Of a DNA stretch of 64,000 nt, positions 18,518 to 28,690 are shown piece after piece (the first letter of the stretch is position 1; every line of letters begins with the position of its first letter). Where the stretch lies: contig NZ_QMFY01000001.1 in the NCBI RefSeq assembly GCF_003286915.1, positions 558,001-622,000 of the forward strand. The letters are read 5' to 3'. A program made the position numbers and the translations under genes. A model generated the notes under the pieces. That model was not told the DNA's origin. It did not search any database and saw only the letters and a list, made by a program, of their open reading frames with translations. The DNA comes from Pseudochryseolinea flava. GTDB lineage: Bacteria > Bacteroidota > Bacteroidia > Cytophagales > Cyclobacteriaceae.

Positions 18518-19993
18518 CTAGGCTTCTTCACCAATATGCACGAAAGATTCATCCTTCGCTTCAAGATTCGAAGAGCCCATCAACCATGTATCAACAGCGC
18601 GCGCCGCTTCGCGTCCTTCTGAGATCGCCCATACAACGAGTGATTGTCCACGTCGCATGTCGCCAGCCGAGAACACACCTTCTACCGAACTCATATAGTT
18701 GTTCGACTTGATGTTGCCCCGCTCGTCAAGTTCAATTTTCAATTCGTCTACGATACCGCCTTTTTCGGCACCCGTAAATCCAATTGCTAAGAATGCAAGC
18801 TCACAAGGAATAATGCGTTCTGTACCCGCGATTTCTTCGAAGCCCATTTTGCCTTGCGCATTTACGCCCCACTTGATATCGACTACCTTAAGGCCCGTGA
18901 GACGTCCGCTATTGTCTCCTAAGAATTCCTTCGTAAGGATAGCCCACTGACGTGTAACACCTTCTTCATGTGATGATGAAGTCATCAGTACCATCGGCCA
19001 AAGTGGCCAAGGATTGCTGGCTTCGTTTCTGGTCAACGGAGGTTTTGCAAGAAGTTCAATTTGTGTAACAGACTTGGCACCGTGACGATTTGATGTACCT
19101 ACGCAATCTGATCCGGTGTCTCCACCGCCGATCACAAGTACATTCTTATCAGTAGCGAGAATTTCATTGGAGAATATTTTATCCCCCGCTACGCGCTTGT
19201 TCTGTTGCGACAGGAATTCCATCGCAAAGTGAACACCTTTAAATTGTCTGCCTGGAATCGGAAGGTCACGGGGCGCAGAGGCACCACCACACATGACGAT
19301 TGCATCGAACTCGTCTTGCAGATGCTTGGCGCTGATGTTAACACCAACGTGCGCATTAGTACGGAATACGATTCCCTCTTGCTCCATCAAGCGAAGACGG
19401 CGATCCAATACGTATTTCTCCAATTTAAAGTCAGGGATACCATAGCGAAGAAGTCCACCAATCCGGTCACTTCTTTCGAACACGGTCACCCAATGTCCAG
19501 CCTTGTTAAGTTGTGCTGCAGCGGCGAGTCCAGCAGGGCCTGAACCAACAACGGCTACGCGCTTACCGGTTCTGGTCTTCGGAGGGTTAGCTTTAATATA
19601 ACCTTTCTCATACCCTTGTTCAGCAATCGTCTTCTCGATGTACTCGATCGTAACAGGTTTGTTATTGATACTTAGCACACAACTTGCCTCACATGGCGCA
19701 GGGCAAATTCTCCCGGTGAACTCTGGGAAGTTGTTCGTGCTACTGAGAATTTTAATTGCTTCTTCCCATTTGCCGGAGTATACCGCATCGTTAAATTCAG
19801 GAATGATATTCCCAAGTGGACAACCGTTGTGACAAAAAGGAACACCGCAGTCCATACAACGTGCTGCTTGTTGTTTTACTTTTTCCTTGTCGAGCGGATT
19901 ATATACTTCTTTATAATCATTGAGACGTTCTTTTGGGTCGCGTGATTTTGGCATCTCGCGATCGAACTTCATAAATCCATCTATCTGTCCCAT
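18518..19993 (-). CDS. gltD: Glutamate synthase small subunit (beta)
   Basis: A 491-residue flavoprotein. The N-terminal part has cysteine clusters for two 4Fe-4S centres (C-M-D-C-G-V-P-F-C, then C-P-A-P-C-E-A-S-C). These are followed by an FAD Rossmann motif V-V-G-S-G-P-A-G-L-A-A and an NADPH Rossmann motif V-I-G-G-G-D-T-G-S-D-C. It takes electrons from NADPH and passes them to the large subunit. It lies 38 bases downstream of gltB in the same orientation, forming the gltBD operon for ammonium assimilation. Confidence 0.96.
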   Translation of the reverse strand: MGQIDGFMKFDREMPKSRDPKERLNDYKEVYNPLDKEKVKQQAARCMDCGVPFCHNGCPLGNIIPEFNDAVYSGKWEEAIKILSSTNNFPEFTGRICPAPCEASCVLSINNKPVTIEYIEKTIAEQGYEKGYIKANPPKTRTGKRVAVVGSGPAGLAAAAQLNKAGHWVTVFERSDRIGGLLRYGIPDFKLEKYVLDRRLRLMEQEGIVFRTNAHVGVNISAKHLQDEFDAIVMCGGASAPRDLPIPGRQFKGVHFAMEFLSQQNKRVAGDKIFSNEILATDKNVLVIGGGDTGSDCVGTSNRHGAKSVTQIELLAKPPLTRNEASNPWPLWPMVLMTSSSHEEGVTRQWAILTKEFLGDNSGRLTGLKVVDIKWGVNAQGKMGFEEIAGTERIIPCELAFLAIGFTGAEKGGIVDELKIELDERGNIKSNNYMSSVEGVFSAGDMRRGQSLVVWAISEGREAARAVDTWLMGSSNLEAKDESFVHIGEEA

Positions 19994-20031
19994 CTTCTTA
20001 AATGTCTGGTGTAATTGTTAATTGGTCTCGA

Positions 20032-23000
20032 TTATTTCACTTCTACTTTTTTGCCTTTCGCTACAGGCGCTTCAGCTTTTGTAGACGCACCGTTACGTGA
20101 CGCTTTCAACTTCTGCAGCACAGCCTTGTAATCTCTTGGCATTACTTTCACGAACAAGTCTACAGCGGTTTCCCAATTTTCAAGAACCCATTCTGCAGGA
20201 TCGCTACCCGTATACTTGAAATGCTTTTCGATCATCGCTCTCACTTCTGCCTTATCTTCGTCCTCCATCGTCTCGAGATCAACCATTTCGCGGTTGCATA
20301 ATCTCTCAAGCGCATGTTCCGGATCGAATACATAAGCGATACCACCGCTCATACCAGCTGCGAAATTTTTACCTGTCTTACCCAACACAACTACACGACC
20401 GCCAGTCATGTATTCACAAGCATGATCACCAACACCTTCTACAACTGCTGTAACACCGGAGTTACGAACGCAGAAGCGTTCACCTGCTTGGCCTCTGATA
20501 AATGCTTCACCAGACGTTGCGCCGTAGAACGCCACGTTACCAATGATCATATTATCTTCTGGTTTGAATGATGCTTCTTTGTCTGGATAGATCACGAGCT
20601 TACCACCCGACAATCCTTTTCCGAAATAGTCGTTGGCTTCACCTTCCAATTCGAATGTTACACCCGGTGCAACAAACGCTGCAAAGCTTTGACCGGCAGA
20701 ACCTTTGAAATGGAACTTAATGGTATCCTCTGGGAGACCTTTGCCTTTGTATTTTTTGGAAATCTCATTCGACAACAATGCACCGACTGAACGATCTGTG
20801 TTGCGGATGATAAATTTCTCTTGAACAGGCTCACAATCATCAAGCGCTGGTCTTGCGGCTTCAACCAATTTCCAGTCGAGTACTTTTTCAAGTTCGAAAT
20901 CTTGCTCGATCTGCTTGAACATTCCAACACCCTCACGTCCTTCTTCTTTATGGAGAATTGGTGACAAGTCAAGTTTCTTAATCTTCCAATGTTCGATGTC
21001 TTGACGAACGCGAAGAAGATCGGTACGTCCTACCATTTCAGTTACTGTTCTGAAACCCAGTTCAGCCATGATCTCACGAAGATCTTGAGCAAGGAATCCG
21101 AAGAAGTTCACAACGTGATCAGGATCACCTGTGAAAAGTTTTCTCAAGCTTTCATCTTGTGTTGCGATACCTACTGGGCAAGTATTCAAGTGGCACTTGC
21201 GCATCATGATACATCCTTCAACAACAAGGGCAGCCGTAGCAACACCCCACTCTTCGGCACCCAACATTGCCGCTATCGCGATATCTCTACCTGAACGGAT
21301 TTGTCCGTCAGTTTGAAGAACAACGCGGCTGCGAAGATTATTTTTTACAAGCGTTTGATGCGCTTCTGCCAGACCAAGTTCCCATGGCAAACCTGCGTGA
21401 CGAATAGAGCTGATTGGTGATGCTCCGGTTCCGCCGTCGGCACCTGAAATCAAGATTGCGTCTGCTTTTGCTTTTGCAACACCTGCGGCTACTGTACCAA
21501 CACCAGCCTGTGACACAAGCTTCACATTGATACGTGCTTGGCGGTTTGCATTCTTCAAGTCGAAGATCAGCTGCGCCAAATCTTCGATCGAATAGATATC
21601 GTGGTGAGGAGGAGGTGAAATCAAACCTACACCAGGTGTTGAGTGACGAACCTTACCGATCCATTCATCTACTTTATGACCAGGAAGCTGTCCACCTTCT
21701 CCAGGTTTCGCACCCTGCGCCATCTTAATTTGAAGTTCGTCTGCATTCGATAAGTAGTAGCTCGTTACACCAAAACGTCCCGACGCAACTTGTTTAATAG
21801 CAGAACGCTCCCAATCGCCATTCTCTTTTTTCTCAAAACGAATTTCATCTTCTCCACCTTCACCGCTGTTGCTCTTACCACCAATTCTATTCATGGCGAT
21901 GGCAAGCGTTGCGTGTGCTTCGTGAGAAATAGATCCGAACGACATTGCACCTGTAGCAAAACGTTTGAAGATTTCTTCCGCCGGCTCTACTTCCGCAATT
22001 GGAATAGGATTACGTTTCTTAAATTCAAAAAGACCTCTGATCGTAATCTGATCTTTTGTTTGATCGTTGATCTTCTGAGTGTACTTCTTGTAGAGTTCGT
22101 AGTTATTAGTCTTGGTCGAATGCTGGAGCAAGTGAATAGTCTCAGGGCTAAACATGTGTTTCTCACCACGACGCTTCCAAGAATAAATTCCGCCCACCTG
22201 GAGTTCTTTGCTCTCCGCTTCAAAAGCAAGTTGATGACGCACCAATACTTCTGTTGCAATGTCGTCGAAAGACAATCCTTCAATTCGGCTGATGGTTCCT
22301 TTGAAACATTTTTCCATCACGTCGCTTCCAATACCCAGCGCTTCAAAAATTTGCGCAGATTGATATGACTGCAATGTGCTGATACCCATTTTCGACATGA
22401 CTTTCAACAAGCCATTGCCAATACCTTTCTGATAGTTTGCGAATGCCTCTTCATCGTCAAGCGGCTTGTAGAACATGCCATGCTTGTTCATGAAATGGAT
22501 AGTCTCAAGCGCGAGATATGGATTGATAGCACTTGCGCCATAACCGATGATGGTCGCGAAGTGATGCACTTCCCAAACGTCGCCAGCCTCGACAACAAGA
22601 CCTGCTTGCGTACGGATGCGCTTGCTTACCAAATATTGATGTACGGCTCCTACTGCCAACAATGTTGGAATCGGCGCATATTCATCACTAATCTTTTTGT
22701 CGGACAAGATGATGATCTTCTTCCCCGCGCGGACCGCTTTTTCTGCTTCGGCACAAATGCGATCGATATTTTCTTCGAGTCTACCAGGAGCACCATCTGC
22801 CTTAAACACACATTGAATAACAGCAGCTTCGAAACCTTGATCTTGTAAGTGTTTCAATTTTTCAAGATCCTGATTTAACAACACGGGTTGTGAAATGTGA
22901 ATCTGGTTTGTATGCTGGGGTGTCTCTTCAAGTACGTTAAGACTCGCACCAACTCTTGTAAATAATGACATTACAAGACGTTCGCGAATCGGATCAATTG

Positions 23001-24591
23001 GCGGATTACTTACCTGTGCAAAAAGTTGTTTAAAATAATTCGACAAGTGACGGCTCTCTTTCGAAAGGATTGCTTGCGGCGAATCATCGCCCATGGAGCC
23101 TATTGCTTCGTACCCCTTTTCCGCCAATGGAAGAAGAAGTACTTTAACATCTTCAGAAGTATAACCGAACGCGTTCTGGCGTTGAACCAATGATTTCTCA
23201 TCGAAACTTGTTTCAATCCATTCTACTTCAGGCTCTAGTCTAAGCTTCAAGCGATTTTGAATGATCCAGTTGTAGTAAGACTTACCTTCGTATACTGAGC
23301 GTTTTACTTTTTCGTCGTCAAGGATTTTTCCTTGCTCGAGATCGATCATCAGCATTTTGCCTGGTGTGATACGACCTTTTTCGAGAATATCTTTTGGATC
23401 AACTGGCAATGCACCAGCTTCAGATCCAGCAATCACGCGACCTGAACGTGTCACACAATATCTTAAAGGACGAAGTCCATTGCGATCGAGGGTAGCACCA
23501 ATGCGTGAACCATCTGTGAAAACCAATGCAGCAGGACCATCCCACGGCTCCATCATCGAAGCGTGATATTTATAGAAAGCCTTGCGGTGTGGATCCATCA
23601 ACTTGTTATCCTGCCATGCTTCCGGAACAAGCATCATCATCACGTGAGGAATACTTCTTCCTGATAGTACGAGCATTTCAACCAATGCATCCAAGTTCGC
23701 GGAGTCAGAACCGTCAGGACTAGTGATTGGTGTTAATCGTTTAATTTCTTCATCTGTAAAAAGCGTCGACTTGAAAAGCGCTTCTTTCGACTTCATTTTA
23801 TTGACGTTACCGCGAATGGTATTGATCTCGCCATTGTGCGCGATATAGCGGAATGGTTGGGCAAGTTTCCAGTTCGGGAATGTATTGGTAGAGAAGCGTG
23901 AGTGAACAAGGGCGAGCGCCGTTTTCATACGCGCATCTTGTAGATCGTCGAAGTAAGCACGAAGCTGCTCTGTACGAAGCTGACCTTTATAGATAATTGT
24001 GCGCGCAGAGAACGATGTGATGTAGAACTCATTGTTCGTTCCTTTCACTGTGCTCGAAATGGTATGAGAGGTGAAATTACGAAGAACGAAAAGGCGGCGT
24101 TCGAAAGCGTCACCCGTTAGTGAAGCGTCAACAGGTTTTACGAAAACTTGTTCGATCACCGGTTCAACTTCAGCTGCACCTGGACCAGGAATGCTATGGT
24201 CGACAGGCACGACACGGAAGCCGAGAACTTCTAAACCTAATTCTTTAATATTTTTTCGCAATACCTCGCGGCATGCATTCATTACCTTCTTATCGCGTGG
24301 AAAGAACACCATACCGACGCCATATGAACCCAGTGCTGGGATTTCAAATCCTAGGCGCGTTGCTTCTTCTACAAAGAAGTCATGCGGTATTTGCAGCAAC
24401 ACCCCAGCGCCATCACCGGTTTTAGGGCTACTACCTCGGCCTCCGCGGTGCTCCATGTTTTCGAGCATCGAGAGGGCATCACGTAAAGTCTGGTTCGTTT
24501 TGCTACCATTAATATTAGCAACAAAGCCAATACCGCAGGCATCGTGTTCCAGTTCTGGGGTGTACAAACCACGGCTGGTAATCTCTTTCAT
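20032..24591 (-). CDS. gltB: Glutamate synthase large subunit (alpha)
   Basis: A 1519-residue enzyme with the full four-part layout: an N-terminal glutaminase with nucleophile Cys19 (in H-D-A-C-G-I-G-F) after a short propeptide, a central domain, an FMN/2-oxoglutarate synthase domain with G-E-G-G-E-D and P-G-E-G-G-Q-L-P-G, the 3Fe-4S cysteines in [10 protein letters not shown], and a C-terminal GXGXG beta-helix domain. It converts glutamine plus 2-oxoglutarate to two glutamates. The last 20 residues are lysine- and alanine-rich and not typical of the fold. It is the first gene of the gltBD pair. Confidence 0.97.
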   Translation of the reverse strand: MKEITSRGLYTPELEHDACGIGFVANINGSKTNQTLRDALSMLENMEHRGGRGSSPKTGDGAGVLLQIPHDFFVEEATRLGFEIPALGSYGVGMVFFPRDKKVMNACREVLRKNIKELGLEVLGFRVVPVDHSIPGPGAAEVEPVIEQVFVKPVDASLTGDAFERRLFVLRNFTSHTISSTVKGTNNEFYITSFSARTIIYKGQLRTEQLRAYFDDLQDARMKTALALVHSRFSTNTFPNWKLAQPFRYIAHNGEINTIRGNVNKMKSKEALFKSTLFTDEEIKRLTPITSPDGSDSANLDALVEMLVLSGRSIPHVMMMLVPEAWQDNKLMDPHRKAFYKYHASMMEPWDGPAALVFTDGSRIGATLDRNGLRPLRYCVTRSGRVIAGSEAGALPVDPKDILEKGRITPGKMLMIDLEQGKILDDEKVKRSVYEGKSYYNWIIQNRLKLRLEPEVEWIETSFDEKSLVQRQNAFGYTSEDVKVLLLPLAEKGYEAIGSMGDDSPQAILSKESRHLSNYFKQLFAQVSNPPIDPIRERLVMSLFTRVGASLNVLEETPQHTNQIHISQPVLLNQDLEKLKHLQDQGFEAAVIQCVFKADGAPGRLEENIDRICAEAEKAVRAGKKIIILSDKKISDEYAPIPTLLAVGAVHQYLVSKRIRTQAGLVVEAGDVWEVHHFATIIGYGASAINPYLALETIHFMNKHGMFYKPLDDEEAFANYQKGIGNGLLKVMSKMGISTLQSYQSAQIFEALGIGSDVMEKCFKGTISRIEGLSFDDIATEVLVRHQLAFEAESKELQVGGIYSWKRRGEKHMFSPETIHLLQHSTKTNNYELYKKYTQKINDQTKDQITIRGLFEFKKRNPIPIAEVEPAEEIFKRFATGAMSFGSISHEAHATLAIAMNRIGGKSNSGEGGEDEIRFEKKENGDWERSAIKQVASGRFGVTSYYLSNADELQIKMAQGAKPGEGGQLPGHKVDEWIGKVRHSTPGVGLISPPPHHDIYSIEDLAQLIFDLKNANRQARINVKLVSQAGVGTVAAGVAKAKADAILISGADGGTGASPISSIRHAGLPWELGLAEAHQTLVKNNLRSRVVLQTDGQIRSGRDIAIAAMLGAEEWGVATAALVVEGCIMMRKCHLNTCPVGIATQDESLRKLFTGDPDHVVNFFGFLAQDLREIMAELGFRTVTEMVGRTDLLRVRQDIEHWKIKKLDLSPILHKEEGREGVGMFKQIEQDFELEKVLDWKLVEAARPALDDCEPVQEKFIIRNTDRSVGALLSNEISKKYKGKGLPEDTIKFHFKGSAGQSFAAFVAPGVTFELEGEANDYFGKGLSGGKLVIYPDKEASFKPEDNMIIGNVAFYGATSGEAFIRGQAGERFCVRNSGVTAVVEGVGDHACEYMTGGRVVVLGKTGKNFAAGMSGGIAYVFDPEHALERLCNREMVDLETMEDEDKAEVRAMIEKHFKYTGSDPAEWVLENWETAVDLFVKVMPRDYKAVLQKLKASRNGASTKAEAPVAKGKKVEVK

Positions 24592-24917
24592 CTTCTTTCT
24601 TTTGTTTACTAGGTTGGGTGCGTTTCGGACGACTTGGGGCCAAACGAATCTCTAAAATACTTAACAAACCGATAGAAAATTTCGAGCTACTTAGGCAGCA
24701 ACAGAATTTTTGGAATCTTTTTAGAAATGTTTCAGAATGTTTACAAATCCTGAAAACGTACACGATTGCACTGGCTTCACATTTGAAAAAATACAGGAAC
24801 TCCGAAAACGATTGAAAAATTTTCAGAAAATCACTGAAAAAACACTCGAAAGTTCAAGATTTACAGAGAGTTATTGAATTTGAAACGTTTTGTAAAAATG
24901 CAGGGTTAAATTTGACC
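24592..24917. other. Intergenic region upstream of gltB
   Basis: This 326-base AT-rich stretch lies between the gltB start and the mnmD stop. It holds the gltB leader on the minus strand. I see no clear promoter box, hairpin, tandem repeat or small gene. Confidence 0.5.
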
Positions 24918-25604
24918 CTACTTGTCAAAAACACTACACTTTCTCGCGCGAACCATCTCTTTTTTACCCGGTGGTCCCGATAAAGTTGAAATTTCCAAGT
25001 TGAGCGCTTTGAGATCACGCTTGAGCTGTCCTTTTGCACAATATGTCACGAAAATTCCGCCCCTTTTTAAACTCGCCGAAACCTTGGAAAGTATCTCTTG
25101 TGTCCACATTTCCGGTTGCTTGTTTGGAGCGAACGCATCGAAATACACCACGTCGAAAGACTCGACCGGAGGCGTAAGGTCCTCTAATGATTGTTCGATC
25201 TTTCTGAGATAGAACTTCGGCGTTAGTTCCACGAACGTATTCCACTCCGCACGATGCAAGGCTACGAAACCAGCCTTGGCCCTGTCATCTGGTGCATAAT
25301 TTAATTTCGACCAAAGCTCTTCTGGAATCGGAAAAGTTTCAAGCGATGTATAGTTAATTCTTTGTGAAGTTTCGAAGGACCGCTGCCATGTTAGAAACGC
25401 GTTCAATCCGGTACCGAAGCCAATCTCCAAAACATTAACCTCCGAAACATCCGGATGCTGCTCTAGAAAATGATCAAGCCCCATTTTAATAAATACGTGC
25501 TTCGACTCTTGCAACGCGCCATGCACAGAGTGATAGGTCTCATTTAATTCACTATTCCGTAATGAATGAGATCCGTCGGCCGTTGTGATAATTTCAATAC
25601 TCAT
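24918..25604 (-). CDS. mnmD: tRNA 5-methylaminomethyl-2-thiouridine methyltransferase MnmD
   Basis: A 228-residue protein matching the methyltransferase half of E. coli MnmC. It contains T-A-D-G-S-H-S-L and E-T-Y-H-S-x-H-G-A near the start, the SAM loop E-I-G-F-G-T-G-L-N-A-F, Y-F-D-A-F-A-P-x-K-Q-P-E-M-W and a T-Y-C-A-K-G region. It methylates nm5s2U to mnm5s2U at the wobble position. The MnmC oxidase domain is absent, as in stand-alone MnmD proteins. Its start overlaps the ispF stop by four bases, so the two are translationally coupled. Confidence 0.9.
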   Translation of the reverse strand: MSIEIITTADGSHSLRNSELNETYHSVHGALQESKHVFIKMGLDHFLEQHPDVSEVNVLEIGFGTGLNAFLTWQRSFETSQRINYTSLETFPIPEELWSKLNYAPDDRAKAGFVALHRAEWNTFVELTPKFYLRKIEQSLEDLTPPVESFDVVYFDAFAPNKQPEMWTQEILSKVSASLKRGGIFVTYCAKGQLKRDLKALNLEISTLSGPPGKKEMVRARKCSVFDK

Positions 25605-26086
25605 GAATCTTTGAATATTAATGCTACGGCATACGCGTTCACACCTTCTTCACGCCCCACATAACCTAATGTTTCTGTTGTCGTTGCCTTTATACTGATA
25701 TCATCTTCTTCGATGTTCATCAACGGTGCCATTGTTTTTTTCATGGCGTCGATATGAGGATTCACTTTGGGTTTTTCAAGTGCTATCGTGCAATCTACAT
25801 TACCCACGCGCCATCCTTTTTCGTGAAGCATACGCGTCACTTCTTTCAAAAAAAATTTTGAATCCATTCCCTTCCATCGCTGATCCGTATTCGCGAAATG
25901 AAAGCCAATATCGCGAAGGTTTGCTGCACCAAGCAACGCATCACAAATTGCATGGATCAAAACATCTGCATCTGAATGCCCCACTGCGCCTTTGTTTCCA
26001 GGCAATTGAACACCACCCATAAAAAATGGCCTTCCCTCTTCCAGTTGATGAACGTCGAAGCCCATCCCAACTCTAATCTTATTCAT
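25601..26086 (-). CDS. ispF: 2-C-methyl-D-erythritol 2,4-cyclodiphosphate synthase
   Basis: A 161-residue protein of normal length. It has the metal-binding D-V-H near the start (G-M-G-F-D-V-H-Q), H-S-D-A-D-V-L-I-H-A-I-C-D-A-L-L-G and D-I-G-x-H-F. It performs the fifth step of the MEP isoprenoid pathway; dxs of the same pathway is at 50212. It lies between truA and mnmD on the minus strand. Co-transcription of these three genes is likely. Confidence 0.96.
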   Translation of the reverse strand: MNKIRVGMGFDVHQLEEGRPFFMGGVQLPGNKGAVGHSDADVLIHAICDALLGAANLRDIGFHFANTDQRWKGMDSKFFLKEVTRMLHEKGWRVGNVDCTIALEKPKVNPHIDAMKKTMAPLMNIEEDDISIKATTTETLGYVGREEGVNAYAVALIFKDS

Positions 26087-26103
26087 GATTTACGCTTGAG
26101 AAC

Positions 26104-26850
26104 TTATATGTAAATATCATCGGGATATTTAACGTGCACCAAATATAACCCATACGGAGGAACATTCGCGCCTGCTTTTTTCCGGTCTCGATGGTGGATG
26201 ATATTCTTAAACTCCTCGACAGAAATTTTCCCGGTGCCCACGTCTATTAATGTGCCTACGGTCGCACGAACCATACCCCGCAAAAACCGATTCGCTGCGA
26301 TTACAAATTCCAATCTATCTCCCTGCACATGCCACTCCGCTTGTGTAACGTCACAAAGAAAATGTTTTACGTTAGTTTTCACTTTGCTAAACGATTCAAA
26401 ATCGTGCTCGCCTAACATGTGCGATGCTGCTTCATTCATCAGATCTATATTGACGTGCCGGAAGTGATGCCAGGCGAGTTTATCAAGAAACGGATTTCTA
26501 ACTGTTGTGATGCGATAATTATAGACGCGTTGTAATGCAGCGTATCGTGCGTGAACATCGTCACGAACGCGGCGTACCGATGGTAGATAAATATCTTTTG
26601 GCAGGAATGCATTCAGACGAAAGAGTAGCTGATCAAGGTCTTCAACATCTTGCTGCACATCGACGTGAAAAAATTGTTGCTCGCAATGAACACCGGCATC
26701 CGTTCTACCACTACCATAAATCTCGACTTGCTCTCTCAAGAGTTTTCCTAAAGAATCTTCAACAACCGACTGAATACTGATGCCGTCTTGCTGTGTTTGC
26801 CATCCGATATAATTGGAGCCGTTGTATTGGATTTCGAAGAAGAGGCGCAT
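26104..26850 (-). CDS. truA: tRNA pseudouridine synthase A
   Basis: A 248-residue pseudouridine synthase. It starts with F-F-E-I-Q-Y-N-G-S-N-Y-I-G-W-Q-x-Q, contains the catalytic Asp in S-G-R-T-D-A-G-V-H, and has R-F-L-R-G-M-V-R-A-T-V-G-T-L near the end. It modifies positions 38-40 of tRNA. A heptad repeat arm sits four bases upstream of its start codon, so its leader RNA carries the repeat. Confidence 0.95.
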   Translation of the reverse strand: MRLFFEIQYNGSNYIGWQTQQDGISIQSVVEDSLGKLLREQVEIYGSGRTDAGVHCEQQFFHVDVQQDVEDLDQLLFRLNAFLPKDIYLPSVRRVRDDVHARYAALQRVYNYRITTVRNPFLDKLAWHHFRHVNIDLMNEAASHMLGEHDFESFSKVKTNVKHFLCDVTQAEWHVQGDRLEFVIAANRFLRGMVRATVGTLIDVGTGKISVEEFKNIIHHRDRKKAGANVPPYGLYLVHVKYPDDIYI

Positions 26851-26854
26851 GTTG

Positions 26855-26880
26855 AGAAGTCAGGAGACAGGAGTCAGAAT
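26855..26880 (+). repeat. Heptad array, GAAGTCA family, left border of four-helix-bundle gene
   Basis: Units AGAAGTC, AGGAGAC, AGGAGTC, AGAAT with a 7-base period. It is inverted relative to the array at 27362-27393. It begins four bases upstream of the truA start codon. Confidence 0.85.
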
Positions 26881-26956
26881 TTTTGAACTCAAATACAAGG
26901 ATAGTATAGTATAAGGAATCTTTAATAGCGGCATTGAAAAAACTTTGTTTTCACAG

Positions 26957-27316
26957 TCAAGAAGATGCTTCGATTGCTTTTATATAGGCGTCAAGAAGTT
27001 TGCTGGTTTCTTCGGATGAATTTTGCAAAATTATTGTATCTGCATACCCTAAATCGTTAGAAAGTAACGCATAGTACTTACACTCCTCCAGCGATGCTTG
27101 TGCAATATTTAAAAACCGAATCTTTTCGGGCTTGGTCCTTTTCCGATAGCCCTCAACAATGTTTGCAGCAATCGAAACAGCAGCTCGCCGATATTGTTGG
27201 GTCAAACAAAATAATTCTTCCCGTGGAAACACTTTTGTCAACCCATACACAGATAAAACTAATTGGTGAGCTCTCTGCCAAACGACAAGCTCCTTAAAAC
27301 TTTTTGATTTTTGCAT
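26957..27316 (-). CDS. Four-helix-bundle protein (S23/23S rRNA-IVS-type family)
   Basis: A 119-residue all-helical protein with the family hallmarks F-K-E-L-V-V-W-Q-R-A-H-Q-L near the start, Q-Y-R-R-A-A-V-S-I-A-A-N-I-V-E-G-Y in the middle and A-Q-A-S-L-E-E-C-K-Y-Y near residue 75. Relatives are encoded in 23S rRNA intervening sequences, and the Avd protein of diversity-generating retroelements shares the fold. Function of the stand-alone type is unknown. The gene sits alone between inverted heptad arrays, with AT-rich flanks. That setting suggests a passenger of a small repeat element. Confidence 0.9.
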   Translation of the reverse strand: MQKSKSFKELVVWQRAHQLVLSVYGLTKVFPREELFCLTQQYRRAAVSIAANIVEGYRKRTKPEKIRFLNIAQASLEECKYYALLSNDLGYADTIILQNSSEETSKLLDAYIKAIEASS

Positions 27317-27361
27317 AACGGTAAAATTTATTAGTATAACATATAAAACTATTCACGCTGC

Positions 27362-27393
27362 ATTCTGACTCCTGACTTCTGTCTCCTGACTCC
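27362..27393 (-). repeat. Heptad array, GAAGTCA family, right border of four-helix-bundle gene
   Basis: Units ATTCTGA, CTCCTGA, CTTCTGT, CTCCTGA, CTCC with a 7-base period. All but one unit of the array at 4824-4860 is reproduced here in the same order. It ends six bases before the stop codon of the thiolase gene. Confidence 0.87.
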
Positions 27394-27398
27394 AAAAT

Positions 27399-28598
27399 TC
27401 ACAGCCTCTCAAAAACAATCGCTATCCCTTGCCCTACTCCTACGCACATGGTTGCTAAACCGTAACGCACTTTTCGCCTTTTCATCTCGTGAAGTAATGT
27501 GGCACTGATGCGTACGCCACTGCAGCCCAATGGATGTCCTAAAGCAATAGCGCCTCCGTTGACGTTGACAATTGCCGGATCAATATTGAGATCGCGAACG
27601 CAGGCCAATGATTGTGACGCGAAAGCTTCATTGAGTTCAATCAAACCAATGTCGCCTATTTTTAATCCAGCGCGTTGCAATGCTTTTTGCGTGGCGGGTA
27701 CGGGACCGATGCCCATGTACGCAGGATCTACACCTGCGACACCGATCGCGACGATGCGGGCCATTGGCGTGAGATTAAAATTCTTTAGTGCCGATTCGCT
27801 CACAATTAAACTTGCGGCAGCGCCGTCGTTTATCCCCGAGGAATTTCCGGCGGTGACGGTGCCGTTCTGCTTGAATGCTGGTTTTAATGACGCTAGTTTT
27901 TCGAGCGAAGTCATTCTTGGATGTTCATCCGCGTCGAAAACGCGAGTGTTCCCTTTTTCATCCTTGATATCAACAGCAACCAATTCCGCTTTGAATTTTC
28001 CGTCGCTGAAAGCACGCTGATATTTTTCTTGCGATTGCAAGGCGAAGGCATCTTGCGCTTCTCGCGAGATGTTCCATTTCTTGGCCACATTTTCCGCCGT
28101 TTCACCCATTGAATAGGGATAGTAGAGATCCGAGAGTTTTTTGTTAATGAATCGCCACCCGATGGTCGTATCAAAAATTTCGGCTTGTCTTGAGAAAGCG
28201 GATGTCTGTTTCGGCATCACAAAAGGAGCGCGACTCATACTCTCGACACCTCCCGCGATGTAAGACACGCCATCACCCGATTGGATTGCACGCGCAGCAT
28301 CCGCGATCGCTTGAAGTCCTGAAGCACAAAGTCTGTTCACTGTAACACCAGCAATAGTAGATGGCAATCCCGCCAGCAACAATGCCATCCTCGCGACATT
28401 GCGATTGTCTTCACCGGCTTGGTTCGCAGCACCGAAAACAACCTCTTCTATGTTATTGACATCGAACGACGAATTTCGTTGGAGCAGCGTTTTGATGACA
28501 AGCGCTGCTAAATCATCGGGGCGACTTGCCGCTAAGGCTCCACCGTATTTTCCGATTGGTGTTCTTAAAATATCAACGACATAAGCTGAAGTACTCAT
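27399..28598 (-). CDS. Acetyl-CoA C-acyltransferase (thiolase, PcaF-like)
   Basis: A 399-residue thiolase. The N-terminal region R-T-P-I-G-K-Y-G-G-A-L-A and A-N-Q-A-G-E-D-N-R-N-V-A-R-M are typical of the beta-ketoadipyl-CoA thiolase subgroup. The catalytic Cys is in N-R-L-C-A-S-G-L; the C-terminal G-H-P-L-G-C-S-G and C-V-G-V-G-Q-G motifs are present. It cleaves or forms beta-ketoacyl-CoA. No other aromatic-degradation or beta-oxidation genes lie nearby, so the physiological substrate is uncertain. Confidence 0.9.
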   Translation of the reverse strand: MSTSAYVVDILRTPIGKYGGALAASRPDDLAALVIKTLLQRNSSFDVNNIEEVVFGAANQAGEDNRNVARMALLLAGLPSTIAGVTVNRLCASGLQAIADAARAIQSGDGVSYIAGGVESMSRAPFVMPKQTSAFSRQAEIFDTTIGWRFINKKLSDLYYPYSMGETAENVAKKWNISREAQDAFALQSQEKYQRAFSDGKFKAELVAVDIKDEKGNTRVFDADEHPRMTSLEKLASLKPAFKQNGTVTAGNSSGINDGAAASLIVSESALKNFNLTPMARIVAIGVAGVDPAYMGIGPVPATQKALQRAGLKIGDIGLIELNEAFASQSLACVRDLNIDPAIVNVNGGAIALGHPLGCSGVRISATLLHEMKRRKVRYGLATMCVGVGQGIAIVFERL

Positions 28599-28636
28599 AA
28601 AATTTTATTTACGGGCGGCGAGGTACGAAATTTTTA

Positions 28637-28644
28637 TACTTTTG
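28637..28644 (+). promoter_or_regulatory. Candidate -7 promoter element TACTTTTG
   Basis: Matches the Bacteroidota -7 consensus TAnnTTTG and lies 47 bases upstream of the DUF4293 gene start. No convincing -33 TTTG box is seen at the usual distance, so the call is tentative. Confidence 0.4.
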
Positions 28645-28690
28645 CCCTGCCTTCGTCGACAGGACGAGGCCAAGTTAAACGAACACGCTT

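Noticed and set aside
21790-22368. Long open frame of 192 codons on the plus strand
   Set aside because: It lies wholly antisense to gltB, whose frame carries clear glutamate synthase motifs; the antisense product is Cys/Phe-rich without recognisable features.
24071-24655. Open frame of 194 codons on the plus strand
   Set aside because: Antisense to the gltB N-terminal domain; Arg/Ser/Pro-rich composition typical of a shadow frame.
26855-27393. Insertion sequence with transposase
   Set aside because: The enclosed protein has no transposase or recombinase motif, and no target-site duplication could be recognised by eye.
27499-28020. Open frame of 173 codons on the plus strand
   Set aside because: Antisense to the thiolase gene, whose catalytic motifs are intact.
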